The notes under the pieces were generated by a model. That model ran no database searches. It saw only the letters and a list, made by a program, of their open reading frames with translations, and was not told the origin of the DNA. A stretch of 40,713 nt of DNA from Fidelibacterota bacterium. GTDB taxonomy: Bacteria > Fidelibacterota > Marinisomatia > SCGC-AAA003-L08 > TS1B11. The stretch is taken from the NCBI GenBank assembly GCA_020346745.1, contig CP070787.1:1619278-1659990 (forward strand). The letters are read 5' to 3'. The position numbers were made by a program, and so were the translations under genes. Shown here piece by piece: positions 8,730 through 17,940 of this stretch; the stretch's first letter is position 1, and every line of letters begins with the position of its first letter.

Positions 8730-9833
8730 ATGGCAGAGGGTACCAGTTTATCCGCACGAAAATTCATGCAGACTCTCATGCGGGGTTCGCAGATCGTTCT
8801 TCCGCTGTTGGCGATCCTTCTTCTCTGGTATGCCGAGATTCTGCTACTGCTTATCCTGGCCCTATTACTCTCCAGCATTCTGTCCCCATTAGCTGACTGG
8901 CTGGAGACACGGCTCGGAGGAAGCCGGATATTAGCCGTTCTCTCCGTCTATCTGGTTATGATCCTGATCATTGTCGGGCTGGCGAGCATGGCCGGGCCAG
9001 TCCTCGTGCAACAAGCGAAGGCGATGACCGCAGCCTTCAAGGGGCAGAATCTCACCGAGCTCATCGATAATCTCAGGCAGTCTTTGCTGGGATTCATTCC
9101 ACCTGACATGCACCAAGTAGCCGAGGCACGATTCGATTCGTTGGTGCAAAAACTACCGGGATTCCTCGCTACGTTTGCTGATGACCTGGCGGGATTTGTA
9201 TTCAAGATAGCCTCCGTAGTTGGGAAGCTCGTACTGGTCCTCGTATTCACTTTCATCCTGATGCTGGAATCCCGCAACTTCAAAGTGCAGTTCCTGCGGG
9301 TAATCCCGAATCCATACTTTGAATTAACGCTCAACCTCTTGGACAAGATCAGTGCCCAGGTGAGCGGCTATCTCCGGGGTCAGGGAGCGGCGGCGGCTAC
9401 GGTCGGTGTGCTCTCAACCATCGGTTTATTCATTATCTCGGTGGCCATGAATGTCACTATTCCCTATTTCGTCATCGTTGGCATGCTGGCCGGTTTCGCC
9501 AACCTGATACCTTTCATCGGGCCCTTCGTGGGGATCATCTTTGCCTGGATTGTCTACCTCATGACTCCCCAAGCGGCAGGCATCAGTGCTATCGTACTGG
9601 TCGTACTCGCGGCCATGTTCATGTTTGTCCAGATGATTGACAATTTCCTGGTGTCACCAAAGATCATGTCCGCCAGTGTGGGTATGCATCCACTGGTCGT
9701 CATCGTCGTGATCATGATCGGCAACGCGCTCATGGGACCGCTGGGGATGCTCTTCGCAGTCCCAGCCTTTGGCGTGATTAAGGTTACGGTCGAGGAAGTC
9801 CGGTGGGGACTTAAGGCCTACCGGATTCTTTAG
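8730..9833 (+). CDS. AI-2E family transporter (PF01594-type permease)
   Basis: This polytopic inner-membrane protein has 367 residues. Paired hydrophobic helices lie at about 14-60 and 68-95, followed by a soluble middle part (about 100-150). Further helices lie at about 160-185 and 215-355. The segment IPFIGPFVGIIFAWIVYLMT and the downstream DNFLVSPKIMSASVGMHPLVVI are hallmark motifs of the AI-2E exporter/YdiK/PerM family. The family name comes from TqsA, but members also act as Na+/H+ antiporters or have no known substrate, so the function should not be pushed to quorum sensing. No clear ribosome-binding site is seen. It converges on the next gene, which ends 48 nt away. Confidence 0.9.
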   Translation: MAEGTSLSARKFMQTLMRGSQIVLPLLAILLLWYAEILLLLILALLLSSILSPLADWLETRLGGSRILAVLSVYLVMILIIVGLASMAGPVLVQQAKAMTAAFKGQNLTELIDNLRQSLLGFIPPDMHQVAEARFDSLVQKLPGFLATFADDLAGFVFKIASVVGKLVLVLVFTFILMLESRNFKVQFLRVIPNPYFELTLNLLDKISAQVSGYLRGQGAAAATVGVLSTIGLFIISVAMNVTIPYFVIVGMLAGFANLIPFIGPFVGIIFAWIVYLMTPQAAGISAIVLVVLAAMFMFVQMIDNFLVSPKIMSASVGMHPLVVIVVIMIGNALMGPLGMLFAVPAFGVIKVTVEEVRWGLKAYRIL

Positions 9834-9881
9834 CACTCCCCCAGTGGCTTGATCCGCAGATCATATTGCCACGCCACGAGG

Positions 9882-11720
9882 CTATCGGTCGGGCAGCGAC
9901 TCCACTCTGGTCAGGACATAGTTCTCGAAATAATATAAGCCCGGATATTCCCCGCCCTTATACTCCCACAGCTGATGGTTGACACCGAAGCGGTCGGTTC
10001 CCTGGGTAATATAATCGGCCGGGCCGAGAATATCTTCGATCTGGGCCACCAGTAGGCCAATACGCGGTTTAGAGGGCGGCACTTTTTGACGCAGTTCCCT
10101 GGCTTCCTGAAGCTGGTCTTCCATGCTGCGCCTGATTTCCCCCTGAGCTATCCGATTCAGACGCTCTTCCAGCTCCAGAATCATAGCATCGAGCTCGGCT
10201 TTGCGACGGGGATCCAGTGCCCGGCTGAGTTTGAGGGACTCCAGGGCCAAGGCCAAGGCGGAGCGATCAGCGGCGTGTTCAGCTTCGTTGAGTAGATCCT
10301 CAGCCACACGCACCTTGTAGCCTTCGATCTCCACCCGCCGGGAGGTGTCGGCCGCCATAGCCAGGTCATACTTCTTGAGGGCAACCATAAAGGCACCCTG
10401 TGCCCTCAAGGCGTGCCCTTGCCGGATCAGGACCTCAGCATCATACCGTTGTACAAGGTCCTCATCCGCCGGCATCAACAACCGAGCATGACCTAGTATC
10501 CGGTCGGTCTGCTCCAGTTTATCCCGGCGCAGGAGACTGTCTGCCTGCTGCAGGTAAATATAGCCGACTTCCGCCCGGCCTTCATCTATAGCCAGCATAA
10601 GAGTTGTATCGGCTCTGGTTTCCGCCCGGTCGAGCCATACCAGGGCGTCTTCCAACCGCCCTTGTTCCTGAGCGGTCTGAGCCAATGCCACCTGCTGATA
10701 GGGCACCAGTTTTTCAGCCAGTGTCAGAAGTCGCCGCGCACGCGGCGCTTTCCTATGCCGCGGATACTGAGCTAAAAACGAGCGCAGGTTGTCCTCAGCC
10801 GCCATGTAGTCACCCAGATATAAATCGCGCTTAGCGCGGTCCGCGCTCGTTGGCCGGCCGCCAAAGACGACTCCGAAAGTGAAGAATAAACCCACATAAC
10901 GCATCTGAAGTCCTTCAATGGGTGACAGTCGTTCGGAATCAGATACCTCGGGGACATCCAGGCGGTGGTAGCGGAGCTCACCACCCCAAGCATACCTGAA
11001 CGCACCGGTTCCTGATCGCAGAAATTTGAGTCCTACGACATGGTCAGCGCAGGTACCGGTCCCCCTCAGATACCGCTTTATGGTGCCGGCACGATACATG
11101 CTGCCAACGGCAATACCCCGAGCAGCCTGGTAGTAGACGTACCACTTCTCCGACCGCTGGTAGCTGAGGGACATATTCACCAGGCCCTGGTGAAAGACGG
11201 GTGCAAATCTGAAGTCGTGGTCTCCCTGTGGCCAATGGCTGGGAAGGGTGGGTGAGGTCAGCACCTGGTTCGTCCGCAACCCAATTCCGACCAAAGCATC
11301 AACCAAACTACCAGGGATAAACCGATGCAGGAGATTAATTTTCAGAAGGTCAAGGTCGAGAACCAGGGTCATGCGATTGAAGGGGGAATCAATACTACTC
11401 AATTCCGATTCGGTACTATCCAGCAAAACCGCCGATTGATCCCGTTGAAGCAGGGAGAAGGGCAAGGTTTGCAATATGTCTGGTCCACCGTACGGCACCA
11501 ATCCCCCTTTGACATCGAAGGGAACCAAACTGATGGGAGTACGAAATTCCAGGGGATTGATATAGAGGTCCCAGAACCGTACCAGTGTCCGGGGAGACCA
11601 GGGCGGAGTTTGCCCCATGGTCGTCAGTGGAAGGAGAATGAGGAGCAAGTAAAAGACTGACCTAGAATCTGCCGTGGATCGGCCAGTTAATCCAGAAGAC
11701 GCCTTTTTGATGGGTCGCAT
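9882..11720 (-). CDS. Secreted beta-rich/TPR/BamE-like fusion protein, 612 aa
   Basis: The family is unnamed. A signal peptide covers about residues 21-37, ending near MGQTPPWSP. Residues about 40-285 are beta-rich with alternating aromatic strands (for example MRYVGLFFTFGVVFGGRP), as in outer-membrane barrels. Residues about 295-530 form alpha-helical TPR-like repeats (LGDYMAAEDNLRSFLAQYPRH and similar). The last roughly 75 residues (IEDILGPADYITQGTDRFG, then LWEYKG and LYYFENYVLTRVES) resemble the SmpA/OmlA (BamE) fold, which ends in a paired-strand LYFxNxxLxxI pattern. This points to an outer-membrane or periplasmic scaffold. It is monocistronic and divergent from the diguanylate cyclase gene. 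Confidence 0.65.
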   Translation of the reverse strand: MRPIKKASSGLTGRSTADSRSVFYLLLILLPLTTMGQTPPWSPRTLVRFWDLYINPLEFRTPISLVPFDVKGGLVPYGGPDILQTLPFSLLQRDQSAVLLDSTESELSSIDSPFNRMTLVLDLDLLKINLLHRFIPGSLVDALVGIGLRTNQVLTSPTLPSHWPQGDHDFRFAPVFHQGLVNMSLSYQRSEKWYVYYQAARGIAVGSMYRAGTIKRYLRGTGTCADHVVGLKFLRSGTGAFRYAWGGELRYHRLDVPEVSDSERLSPIEGLQMRYVGLFFTFGVVFGGRPTSADRAKRDLYLGDYMAAEDNLRSFLAQYPRHRKAPRARRLLTLAEKLVPYQQVALAQTAQEQGRLEDALVWLDRAETRADTTLMLAIDEGRAEVGYIYLQQADSLLRRDKLEQTDRILGHARLLMPADEDLVQRYDAEVLIRQGHALRAQGAFMVALKKYDLAMAADTSRRVEIEGYKVRVAEDLLNEAEHAADRSALALALESLKLSRALDPRRKAELDAMILELEERLNRIAQGEIRRSMEDQLQEARELRQKVPPSKPRIGLLVAQIEDILGPADYITQGTDRFGVNHQLWEYKGGEYPGLYYFENYVLTRVESLPDR

Positions 11721-11749
11721 CGTCTTAACTTAAAGGATAAAAAATGATG

Positions 11750-11796
11750 TTTCCAATGGGTCCATACTTTATTATTATCCCATAGTATCGTGCCAA
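11750..11796. promoter_or_regulatory. Divergent promoter pair between the TPR fusion and GGDEF genes
   Basis: On the plus strand TTTCCA (11750-11755), 17 nt and TATTAT (11773-11778) could drive the GGDEF gene. On the minus strand TTGGCA (11796-11791), 16 nt and TAATAA (11774-11769) could drive the barrel-TPR gene. The two candidate -10 elements overlap in an A/T-rich core, so the promoters would compete. Both are matches by eye to the sigma70 consensus only. Confidence 0.35.
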
Positions 11797-11837
11797 AACA
11801 ACTTATCTGAGCTAAAACCAGGAAAAATCCAACATTA

Positions 11838-12806
11838 ATGCCCGCTAGAGGCACTCATAAGAAAGTCCAGACCAAGAGGATCACCTCGCTTGAAGTTCTA
11901 ATCTATGATGATGATGCTAGATTCCGCCAACTTCTCAGCGACATGATGGGGCAATCCCGCGAGATCACTTTCAGCATCCAAGAGGCTGAAGACACAGAAC
12001 AGATGGAATTATCCTTGAAGAACCACACGCCTGATGTGATCGTACTTGACCTTGAGTTGCGGGGAAAATCAGGCCTGGAGTGGCTTCGCGATATTAAGAA
12101 GCACGAAATCGCGCCAGTGGTCATTATCACTGGCAGCGGCGATGAGCGGCAGGCGGTGGAGGCCATGAAGAGTGGCGCCTATGACTATATTCCCAAGGCT
12201 TACCTCACGTTTGACCAGTTGACCAAATCCCTGATCAATGCACACGAAAAATGGAATTTGCTAAAAGAGCGGCAGGTGTTGCTGGACAAGCTGGCCCATA
12301 TGGCCATGTACGACGGTCTCACCGATGTTCTCTCACGGCGTGCACTCCTCGAACAAATGGAATTTGAAACCCAAAGGACGAAGCGCTATAACCGGAACCT
12401 GGCCATCTTAATGATCGATATCGACCGCTTCAAGAAGGTAAACGATACCTACGGGCATATCGTGGGCGATGTTGTCCTGAAGAGGATTGCCCAGACCCTG
12501 AAAGAGCAAACCCGACGCAGTGATTTTGTAGGCCGGTACGGAGGAGAAGAATTTCTGGTAATTTTGCCGGAGACAAGCCTTGGTAAAGCCGTGTTCCTGG
12601 CGGAAAAACTGCGCGAGCAGGTGGCCAACCTGGCTATTAAGGCAAATGGCACCATCCTAAAAGGAACCTCCATCAGCATCGGTGCAGCGGCATTCGATAA
12701 CGATGCCAGTGTCGATGAGTTTATAAATCGCAGCGACAAATGGCTCTACAAAGCTAAAGAGGCCGGCCGCAACCAGGTTCAGCCCAAGGTCGGCACCAAG
12801 AATTAA
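11838..12806 (+). CDS. Response regulator with GGDEF diguanylate cyclase output
   Basis: This protein of 322 residues makes the second messenger c-di-GMP. The receiver domain spans about 18-135. Its acidic pocket is DDD at 24-26, the phospho-acceptor is Asp71 in VIVLDLELRGKSG, the switch Thr is in TGSGD, and Lys120 is in DYIPK. The GGDEF domain spans about 155-318 with intact GGEEF (235-239). The RxxD inhibitory I-site (Arg226-Asp229) lies five residues before it, so product feedback is expected. This is PleD/WspR-like architecture with a single receiver. No histidine kinase is adjacent. AGGA lies about 14 nt before the ATG; TTG 11890 is a possible later start. Confidence 0.92.
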   Translation: MPARGTHKKVQTKRITSLEVLIYDDDARFRQLLSDMMGQSREITFSIQEAEDTEQMELSLKNHTPDVIVLDLELRGKSGLEWLRDIKKHEIAPVVIITGSGDERQAVEAMKSGAYDYIPKAYLTFDQLTKSLINAHEKWNLLKERQVLLDKLAHMAMYDGLTDVLSRRALLEQMEFETQRTKRYNRNLAILMIDIDRFKKVNDTYGHIVGDVVLKRIAQTLKEQTRRSDFVGRYGGEEFLVILPETSLGKAVFLAEKLREQVANLAIKANGTILKGTSISIGAAAFDNDASVDEFINRSDKWLYKAKEAGRNQVQPKVGTKN

Positions 12807-12906
12807 TCTGCCAAGCGGTTCCTACCGCCACCAAAACTTCTAACCACCTCCAGGCAGAGATTGTAGCTTTCGATCCCTTGAGGGCAGCGATGCTTGGCCA
12901 TTAAGT

Positions 12907-13785
12907 ATGGATAATCGACATTCACATCATCGGATTCTTTGGTGGGCGTTCGGTTTGAACTTCGCATTTATGTTCGTGGAACTGGCAGGCGGCTTGCTGA
13001 CCGGTTCCATGGCCCTTCTTTCTGATGCTGGACACATGTTCACTGACGTGGGTGCGATCGGGCTGGCACTTTTTGCGAGTTGGCTGGCAATGAGACCGAA
13101 AGATCCCCGCCGCACCTATGGATACCTGCGGGCCGAAATTCTTGGGGCACTTATTAATGGCATGGCCCTCATTCTGCTGTGCGGCTACATTCTGGTGGAG
13201 GCCTATCGCCGTATCGGGAATCCCCAATCCATTCCTGGGGGACCCGTGTTGATCATTGCCACAGTGGGACTAGCAGTTAACCTTGGGAGCGCCATCATTA
13301 CCCGGCGAGGGCGCAAAGCCAATCTTAACCTGGAAGGCGCATACCTTCATATGATATCCGACGCTCTGGGATCGGTGGGAGCTATGGTTGCCGGCGGCGT
13401 GATTCTCATTACAGGTTGGACCCTTGTGGATACTCTCGTCAGCGTATTTATTGCGATTCTCATCCTGCGAGGAGGATGGCAACTGCTGATGAAGGCCATT
13501 GATATCCTGATGGAAGGCACTCCACCCGAAATAGACTATTACCAGATTCAGGAAGCACTCAAGTCTCAGGAACATATCATTGATTTGCACGATTTACACA
13601 TTTGGACCATTTCATCAGGTGTACTGGCACTTAGTGCCCATCTTCAGTTGACTGACGAATGTGTCAGTTCAGGGCACTGGCCCCGCTGCTTGCGGGAGAC
13701 CCAGAAGTTTCTAAGGGAGCAATGGGGAATTGAACATACCACTCTGCAAACGGAGCCACCTCTTTTCCGGGAAAGCTATAACTAG
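12907..13785 (+). CDS. czcD: Cation diffusion facilitator (CzcD-like Zn/Co/Cd exporter)
   Basis: This inner-membrane antiporter of 292 residues has six TM helices and a cytosolic C-terminal domain. The helix II metal site is SDAGHMFTD (about 39-47) and the matching helix V site is HMISDALGSVG (about 148-158). The family segment RRTYGYLRAEILGALING lies between them. The C-terminal domain carries DLHDLHIWTISSG and LSAHLQL, which are the dimer-interface metal ligands. Such proteins export Zn2+ and related ions in exchange for protons. It is the first gene of a plus-strand run. The following DUF4159 gene appears to start inside its last codons, so the two may be translationally coupled. Confidence 0.92.
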   Translation: MDNRHSHHRILWWAFGLNFAFMFVELAGGLLTGSMALLSDAGHMFTDVGAIGLALFASWLAMRPKDPRRTYGYLRAEILGALINGMALILLCGYILVEAYRRIGNPQSIPGGPVLIIATVGLAVNLGSAIITRRGRKANLNLEGAYLHMISDALGSVGAMVAGGVILITGWTLVDTLVSVFIAILILRGGWQLLMKAIDILMEGTPPEIDYYQIQEALKSQEHIIDLHDLHIWTISSGVLALSAHLQLTDECVSSGHWPRCLRETQKFLREQWGIEHTTLQTEPPLFRESYN

Positions 13786-14488
13786 GCTCATCAGGACTGG
13801 CGGCAGTAGCCCGCGGGGCCTATTTCCCCTTTGGCTGGTCGCAATCTTGGTTCTCATGGGCTTAGAATCCACCGGCCGAGGCCAGACCATGCCGGGTGCT
13901 CTACAGATAACCCGACTTCAGTACGGCGGCGGTGGAGACTGGTACGCCGATCCCAGTTCACTCCCCAACTTGATCGCTTATGCCAGCCAGCACACAGGCA
14001 TTCGTATAGAGCCAGAGGAAGTCCGGGCAGCTATCGGCGACGATATTTTCTGGGGTAGTACCTACCTTTACCTGACAGGTCATGGCAACATCCATTTCAA
14101 CGAAGAAGAAGTTGCCACTTTACGGTCACATCTGGTTGCGGGGGCATTTCTGCATGCTGATGACAACTATGGTATGGACCGGGCATTTCGACGGGAGATG
14201 GCCAAAATATTCCCGGACAAGGAGTGGGTTGAGCTGCCCCCAAACCATCCGATCTTCAACATTGTGTTTCCATTCCCTGATGGGCTGCCAAAGATCCATG
14301 AGCACGACGGAAAGCGGCCCCAGGGTTTGGGACTATTTCATGAGGGCCGCCTGGTTGTATTCTACACCTACGAATGCGACCTGGGTGATGGATGGGAAGA
14401 CGCACAGGTACACGATGTGCCAACCGAGCTCCGAGAGTCAGCGCTGAGAATGGGCACCAACATCATCGCGTATGCACTAAGTCGATGA
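13730..14488 (+). CDS. DUF4159 domain protein, exported or membrane-anchored
   Basis: This protein of about 252 residues has one hydrophobic segment (LFPLWLVAILVLMGL, about 31-45). A DUF4159 domain follows from about 57 to the end: ITRLQYGGGGDWYADPSSLPN near its start, then LYLTGHGNIHF, GAFLHADDNYGMD, and a C-terminal block. DUF4159 has a class I glutamine-amidotransferase-like fold but lacks the usual catalytic Cys, and its role is unknown. In FCB bacteria it co-occurs with DUF4175, TPR and von Willebrand-type genes. The start is uncertain: TTG 13730 has GGGAG 10 nt upstream but overlaps the CDF gene by 56 nt, and no good ATG precedes the hydrophobic segment. The stop shares ATGA with the next gene. 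Confidence 0.8.
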   Translation: MNIPLCKRSHLFSGKAITRLIRTGGSSPRGLFPLWLVAILVLMGLESTGRGQTMPGALQITRLQYGGGGDWYADPSSLPNLIAYASQHTGIRIEPEEVRAAIGDDIFWGSTYLYLTGHGNIHFNEEEVATLRSHLVAGAFLHADDNYGMDRAFRREMAKIFPDKEWVELPPNHPIFNIVFPFPDGLPKIHEHDGKRPQGLGLFHEGRLVVFYTYECDLGDGWEDAQVHDVPTELRESALRMGTNIIAYALSR

Positions 14489-17400
14489 GAACATTGCAGC
14501 CCATACAACGCACGATGCGACGGGTTCGGACACGGCTGGCGCGCCTTACCCTCGTACACGACCTAGTCCTCGCTACCATCCTCATGGCCGCTCTATTCAC
14601 CACCAGTGTATGGTATGAGCGCCTCCTTTACCTATCCACTACTGTCCGAAACATAATCATGTGGGGTATGCTGGATCTTGTGCTACTGTTCGTACTGGTG
14701 ATCATCATTCGTGGACTAGGTACCTGGCGCGGTTGGTGGCCATGGGTGCAGACGGACGCCATTGCTGCCCGGGTAGGAGATCGATTGGGCACACCTGCTG
14801 ACCGACTACTAAATGCCCTGCAGCTCGAACGCCGCCAAGCAAGCAGTAAGGAGATGATCAATGCCGATCTTCTCGCGCATGCTGTCAGATTAATTGCCCA
14901 GAAACTCGCCGCTCTGGATTTCCGAGTATTGACGCCTCGCCGCTATAAGCCACCTGGGAGGCTGGTCGCTGCTGTCGTGTTGCTCCTGGCTCTGGCCTGG
15001 ATAACTGCCCCGAGGTCCATGATTCTGGCCACGGGGCGTCTGTTGCATCCGGAACGGGAATATGCCGTCCCCACGCCATTTATACTGCTCTCGCACACTG
15101 GCGACATGGAAGTGCTGGGAGGCGACACAGCCGAAGTGGTCTTCACGGCGATAGGCACAATACCACAAGCCGTTGACCTTATCTGGATGGACCACCAGGG
15201 GAATGTTCACACTGCCAATCTCGTCCTTTCCGAGGATCGCTATACGCACCGATTTGAGGATATCCAAGAGGACATCCGTTACCATGCTCGATTTGTTAAT
15301 CGGGCATGGTTCTCACCCTGGGATCAGATCATCTCGCAGGAACACACCATCACCATAATCGACCGTCCCGTGATTGAAGAATTGACTTTCAATATCCAAG
15401 CTCCCGAATACACGGGTGAGCCAGCGGAAAAATTGGGTGGCAACGTCGCAGATATTACCGCCCTCGTAGGCAGTCGGGTTGATTTGAGAGGTAATACCAA
15501 TCTATCCCTGGAATCCGCTTCCCTTAAGCTAGACGATACAGAGGAAGTTCCCATTACAGCCAACGGGAAGTCTATTGTCGGAGGCTTTACCCTGGTACAG
15601 TCAACCGAGTTAGCCATTTCCGTGGTGGACAGGCGGGGCGTGACTAATGCCAATCCTGTTCATTACACGTTTACCGCCTTGCCGGACTACCCGCCGACCT
15701 TATCTGTCATCCTGCCATTATTGGCAGTTGATCTGGACGAATCCATGATGGTTCCTGTTCATTTCGATGTTTCGGATGATTTTGGCTTCAGCCAAGCACA
15801 GATCACATATAAGATTCGTCACCCGGACTACCTGATCCAGGATGATCAGACGTATACGCACCAAATCCCTGAGCTGCAATTATCAAAACGCAGTCAGCGG
15901 GTGCAGTATCTCTGGGAGCTGAACCAGCTCAATCTGATGCCCGGAGACGAGGTCCACTTTCAAATCGAGGTTTCCGATAACAACATCGTTTCCGGGCCTG
16001 GCACGTCTGAATCCGGTACCATGATCGCTCGTGTGCCCACCCTAGCGGACCTGTTTACGCGAGTCACTGAAAATTCCGAAGAAATGACTTCCACCAGCGA
16101 GAGCATCCTGGAGAATCTGGAAGATGTAAAGGCGCTGCTGGAGGGTATGGAGCTGACGCTCCGTGACGAGCAGGGAGTATCCTGGGAGCAGCAGCAGAAG
16201 GGCAAGGAAGTCCTCGAGACCATGGAAGAGGTTCTGGGCGCCCTGGAATCGGTTCAGGACCAGCTCCAGAAATTGGGGGCTATGTCCGAGGAGAATAACC
16301 TTTTCAGTGATGACATCCTCCAGAAATATGATGAGCTCCAGAATCTGCTCGAAGAGATCATGACACCCGAGCTGGAGACAGCCATGGCAAAACTGCAGGA
16401 TGCGCTGGAGAAAATGGATCCGGAGCAGCTGAGGAATGCACTTCAAAACATGCAATTTCAGGTCAGCGAGTTTGAGACCCAGCTGGATCGGTACCTGGAG
16501 ATCTTTCGCCGCGCACTGGCAGAGATGAAAATGGATGAAGTGGTCCAGCGCCTAGAGCGGATGGTGGCCACCGAAGAGCAATTACTGAAGCAGCTCCGTG
16601 AAATTTCTGACAGTGAGCGCGAAGGACGCCGTGATGACGGTCGTTCTCAGAGCGCGACCGAGGCGGAGAAACAGCGCAGCTCGCAGGATCTGGCAGCGCG
16701 TCATAAAGAACAGGAGCGAGCCCTGGGAGCGGTCCAGACGACAATAGCGGAAGCAGCTGAGGCGGTTGAGCCCTTCGATCCGCCAACGTCACAGGAGCTT
16801 CAAGACCTGGGTAATTCCGATCTTGTCCAGGATGCCGGCACCAGCCTGCAACAGGGAACCGGCGACCTGCAAGACCAGCAGTTAGCTGCCAGCCAAAGCC
16901 GACTCCAAGAGAGCAAAGCACTCCTGCAAGCCCTGCGGGATGAAGCGCTCGATATCAGAGAGCAATTTCAGCGGTCTACCGTGAACGAGATGCTAGCCCA
17001 GTTTCACCGGATCATGAACGGTGTATTGACCACATCCAAGCAGCAGGAGGAAATGACACGGGAAACCGAGGGTCTCAGTCGTAATTCACCTCGCGTCCGA
17101 CAGGCGGCTGCGTCGCAGCACCTGCTACTCAAGAGTCTATCCCAGCTGATCGAGCAGATGATCGCGCTGAGCCGACAATCGTTTCACATCACCCCGGAGA
17201 TGGGCCGCACCGTCGGCCGCGCCAATGCGGCCATGAACCAGGCCATCGAGCGACTGGAGGCGAATGATCCCCGTGGCGCGACCCAATCCCAGCGGGAGAG
17301 CATGGCAGCCCTTAATGAGACCGCTCTGGCACTCAACAACTCCATGGCCGTGATGCAGCAGAGCGGTTCCGCCTCCGGATACGAGCAGTTCCTCCAGCGA

Positions 17401-17934
17401 ATGCAGAACCTTTCACAGGGTCAGCAGGGACTGAACCAGCAGGTTCTGAGCATGCAGCTGGGCCAGATGTCGGCCATGTCGCGGATCGAGCTGATGCGCC
17501 GTTTACAAGCACGCCAGCGGCAGCTAGCCCAAATCCTGGAGCAAATTCTGGAGGACTATCCCACGCAGACAGGGGGTAACCAGGGAGGACTCGGCCAAGC
17601 GCTCCAGGATATGGAAGAGGTCATCAAGGATTTTCAGCGTCGCCGGGTAACACGCCGCACCCTAGATCGACAACAGAAGATCATGACGCGACTATTGGAC
17701 AGCCAGAAATCACTGACGGTTCGAGACTTCAAGGAAGAGCGCCGAGGTGAAGCACCCACTCAGATCCTAACCTACATCGGTCCTTCCGGTTTACCTGCCA
17801 ACCTGGGAGAGCGTGAAGACATCCTCATGCAAGCGATGGAAAAAGCTCTGCGCTCGGGGTACTCCCAGGATTACCAGATTATCATTCAGGACTATTTTCA
17901 GCGGCTGGCTGGCAGGACCGGTTCAGGCGAGTAG
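14485..17934 (+). CDS. DUF4175 family giant coiled-coil membrane protein, 1149 aa
   Basis: The ATG at 14485 overlaps the DUF4159 stop by 4 nt (ATGA), which fixes the start. The protein has TM helices at about residues 24-42, 60-78 and 152-173. A beta-rich periplasmic part follows (about 180-510) with Ig-like strands. A very long Gln/Glu/Met-rich coiled coil spans about 518-1070. The final roughly 80 residues are compact (LTYIGPSGLPANLGEREDILM). This layout is that of DUF4175, a family of unknown function typical of FCB and related phyla. Its size and topology suggest an inner-membrane-anchored periplasmic scaffold. The neighbours on both sides are also exported proteins. No enzymatic motif was seen. 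Confidence 0.8.
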   Translation: MRTLQPIQRTMRRVRTRLARLTLVHDLVLATILMAALFTTSVWYERLLYLSTTVRNIIMWGMLDLVLLFVLVIIIRGLGTWRGWWPWVQTDAIAARVGDRLGTPADRLLNALQLERRQASSKEMINADLLAHAVRLIAQKLAALDFRVLTPRRYKPPGRLVAAVVLLLALAWITAPRSMILATGRLLHPEREYAVPTPFILLSHTGDMEVLGGDTAEVVFTAIGTIPQAVDLIWMDHQGNVHTANLVLSEDRYTHRFEDIQEDIRYHARFVNRAWFSPWDQIISQEHTITIIDRPVIEELTFNIQAPEYTGEPAEKLGGNVADITALVGSRVDLRGNTNLSLESASLKLDDTEEVPITANGKSIVGGFTLVQSTELAISVVDRRGVTNANPVHYTFTALPDYPPTLSVILPLLAVDLDESMMVPVHFDVSDDFGFSQAQITYKIRHPDYLIQDDQTYTHQIPELQLSKRSQRVQYLWELNQLNLMPGDEVHFQIEVSDNNIVSGPGTSESGTMIARVPTLADLFTRVTENSEEMTSTSESILENLEDVKALLEGMELTLRDEQGVSWEQQQKGKEVLETMEEVLGALESVQDQLQKLGAMSEENNLFSDDILQKYDELQNLLEEIMTPELETAMAKLQDALEKMDPEQLRNALQNMQFQVSEFETQLDRYLEIFRRALAEMKMDEVVQRLERMVATEEQLLKQLREISDSEREGRRDDGRSQSATEAEKQRSSQDLAARHKEQERALGAVQTTIAEAAEAVEPFDPPTSQELQDLGNSDLVQDAGTSLQQGTGDLQDQQLAASQSRLQESKALLQALRDEALDIREQFQRSTVNEMLAQFHRIMNGVLTTSKQQEEMTRETEGLSRNSPRVRQAAASQHLLLKSLSQLIEQMIALSRQSFHITPEMGRTVGRANAAMNQAIERLEANDPRGATQSQRESMAALNETALALNNSMAVMQQSGSASGYEQFLQRMQNLSQGQQGLNQQVLSMQLGQMSAMSRIELMRRLQARQRQLAQILEQILEDYPTQTGGNQGGLGQALQDMEEVIKDFQRRRVTRRTLDRQQKIMTRLLDSQKSLTVRDFKEERRGEAPTQILTYIGPSGLPANLGEREDILMQAMEKALRSGYSQDYQIIIQDYFQRLAGRTGSGE

Positions 17935-17940
17935 CCATCC

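Noticed and set aside
14392-14484. In-frame extension of the DUF4175 gene into DUF4159
   Set aside because: The ATGA overlap at 14485-14488 is the normal coupled start, and the extension is only the DUF4159 reading in another frame.
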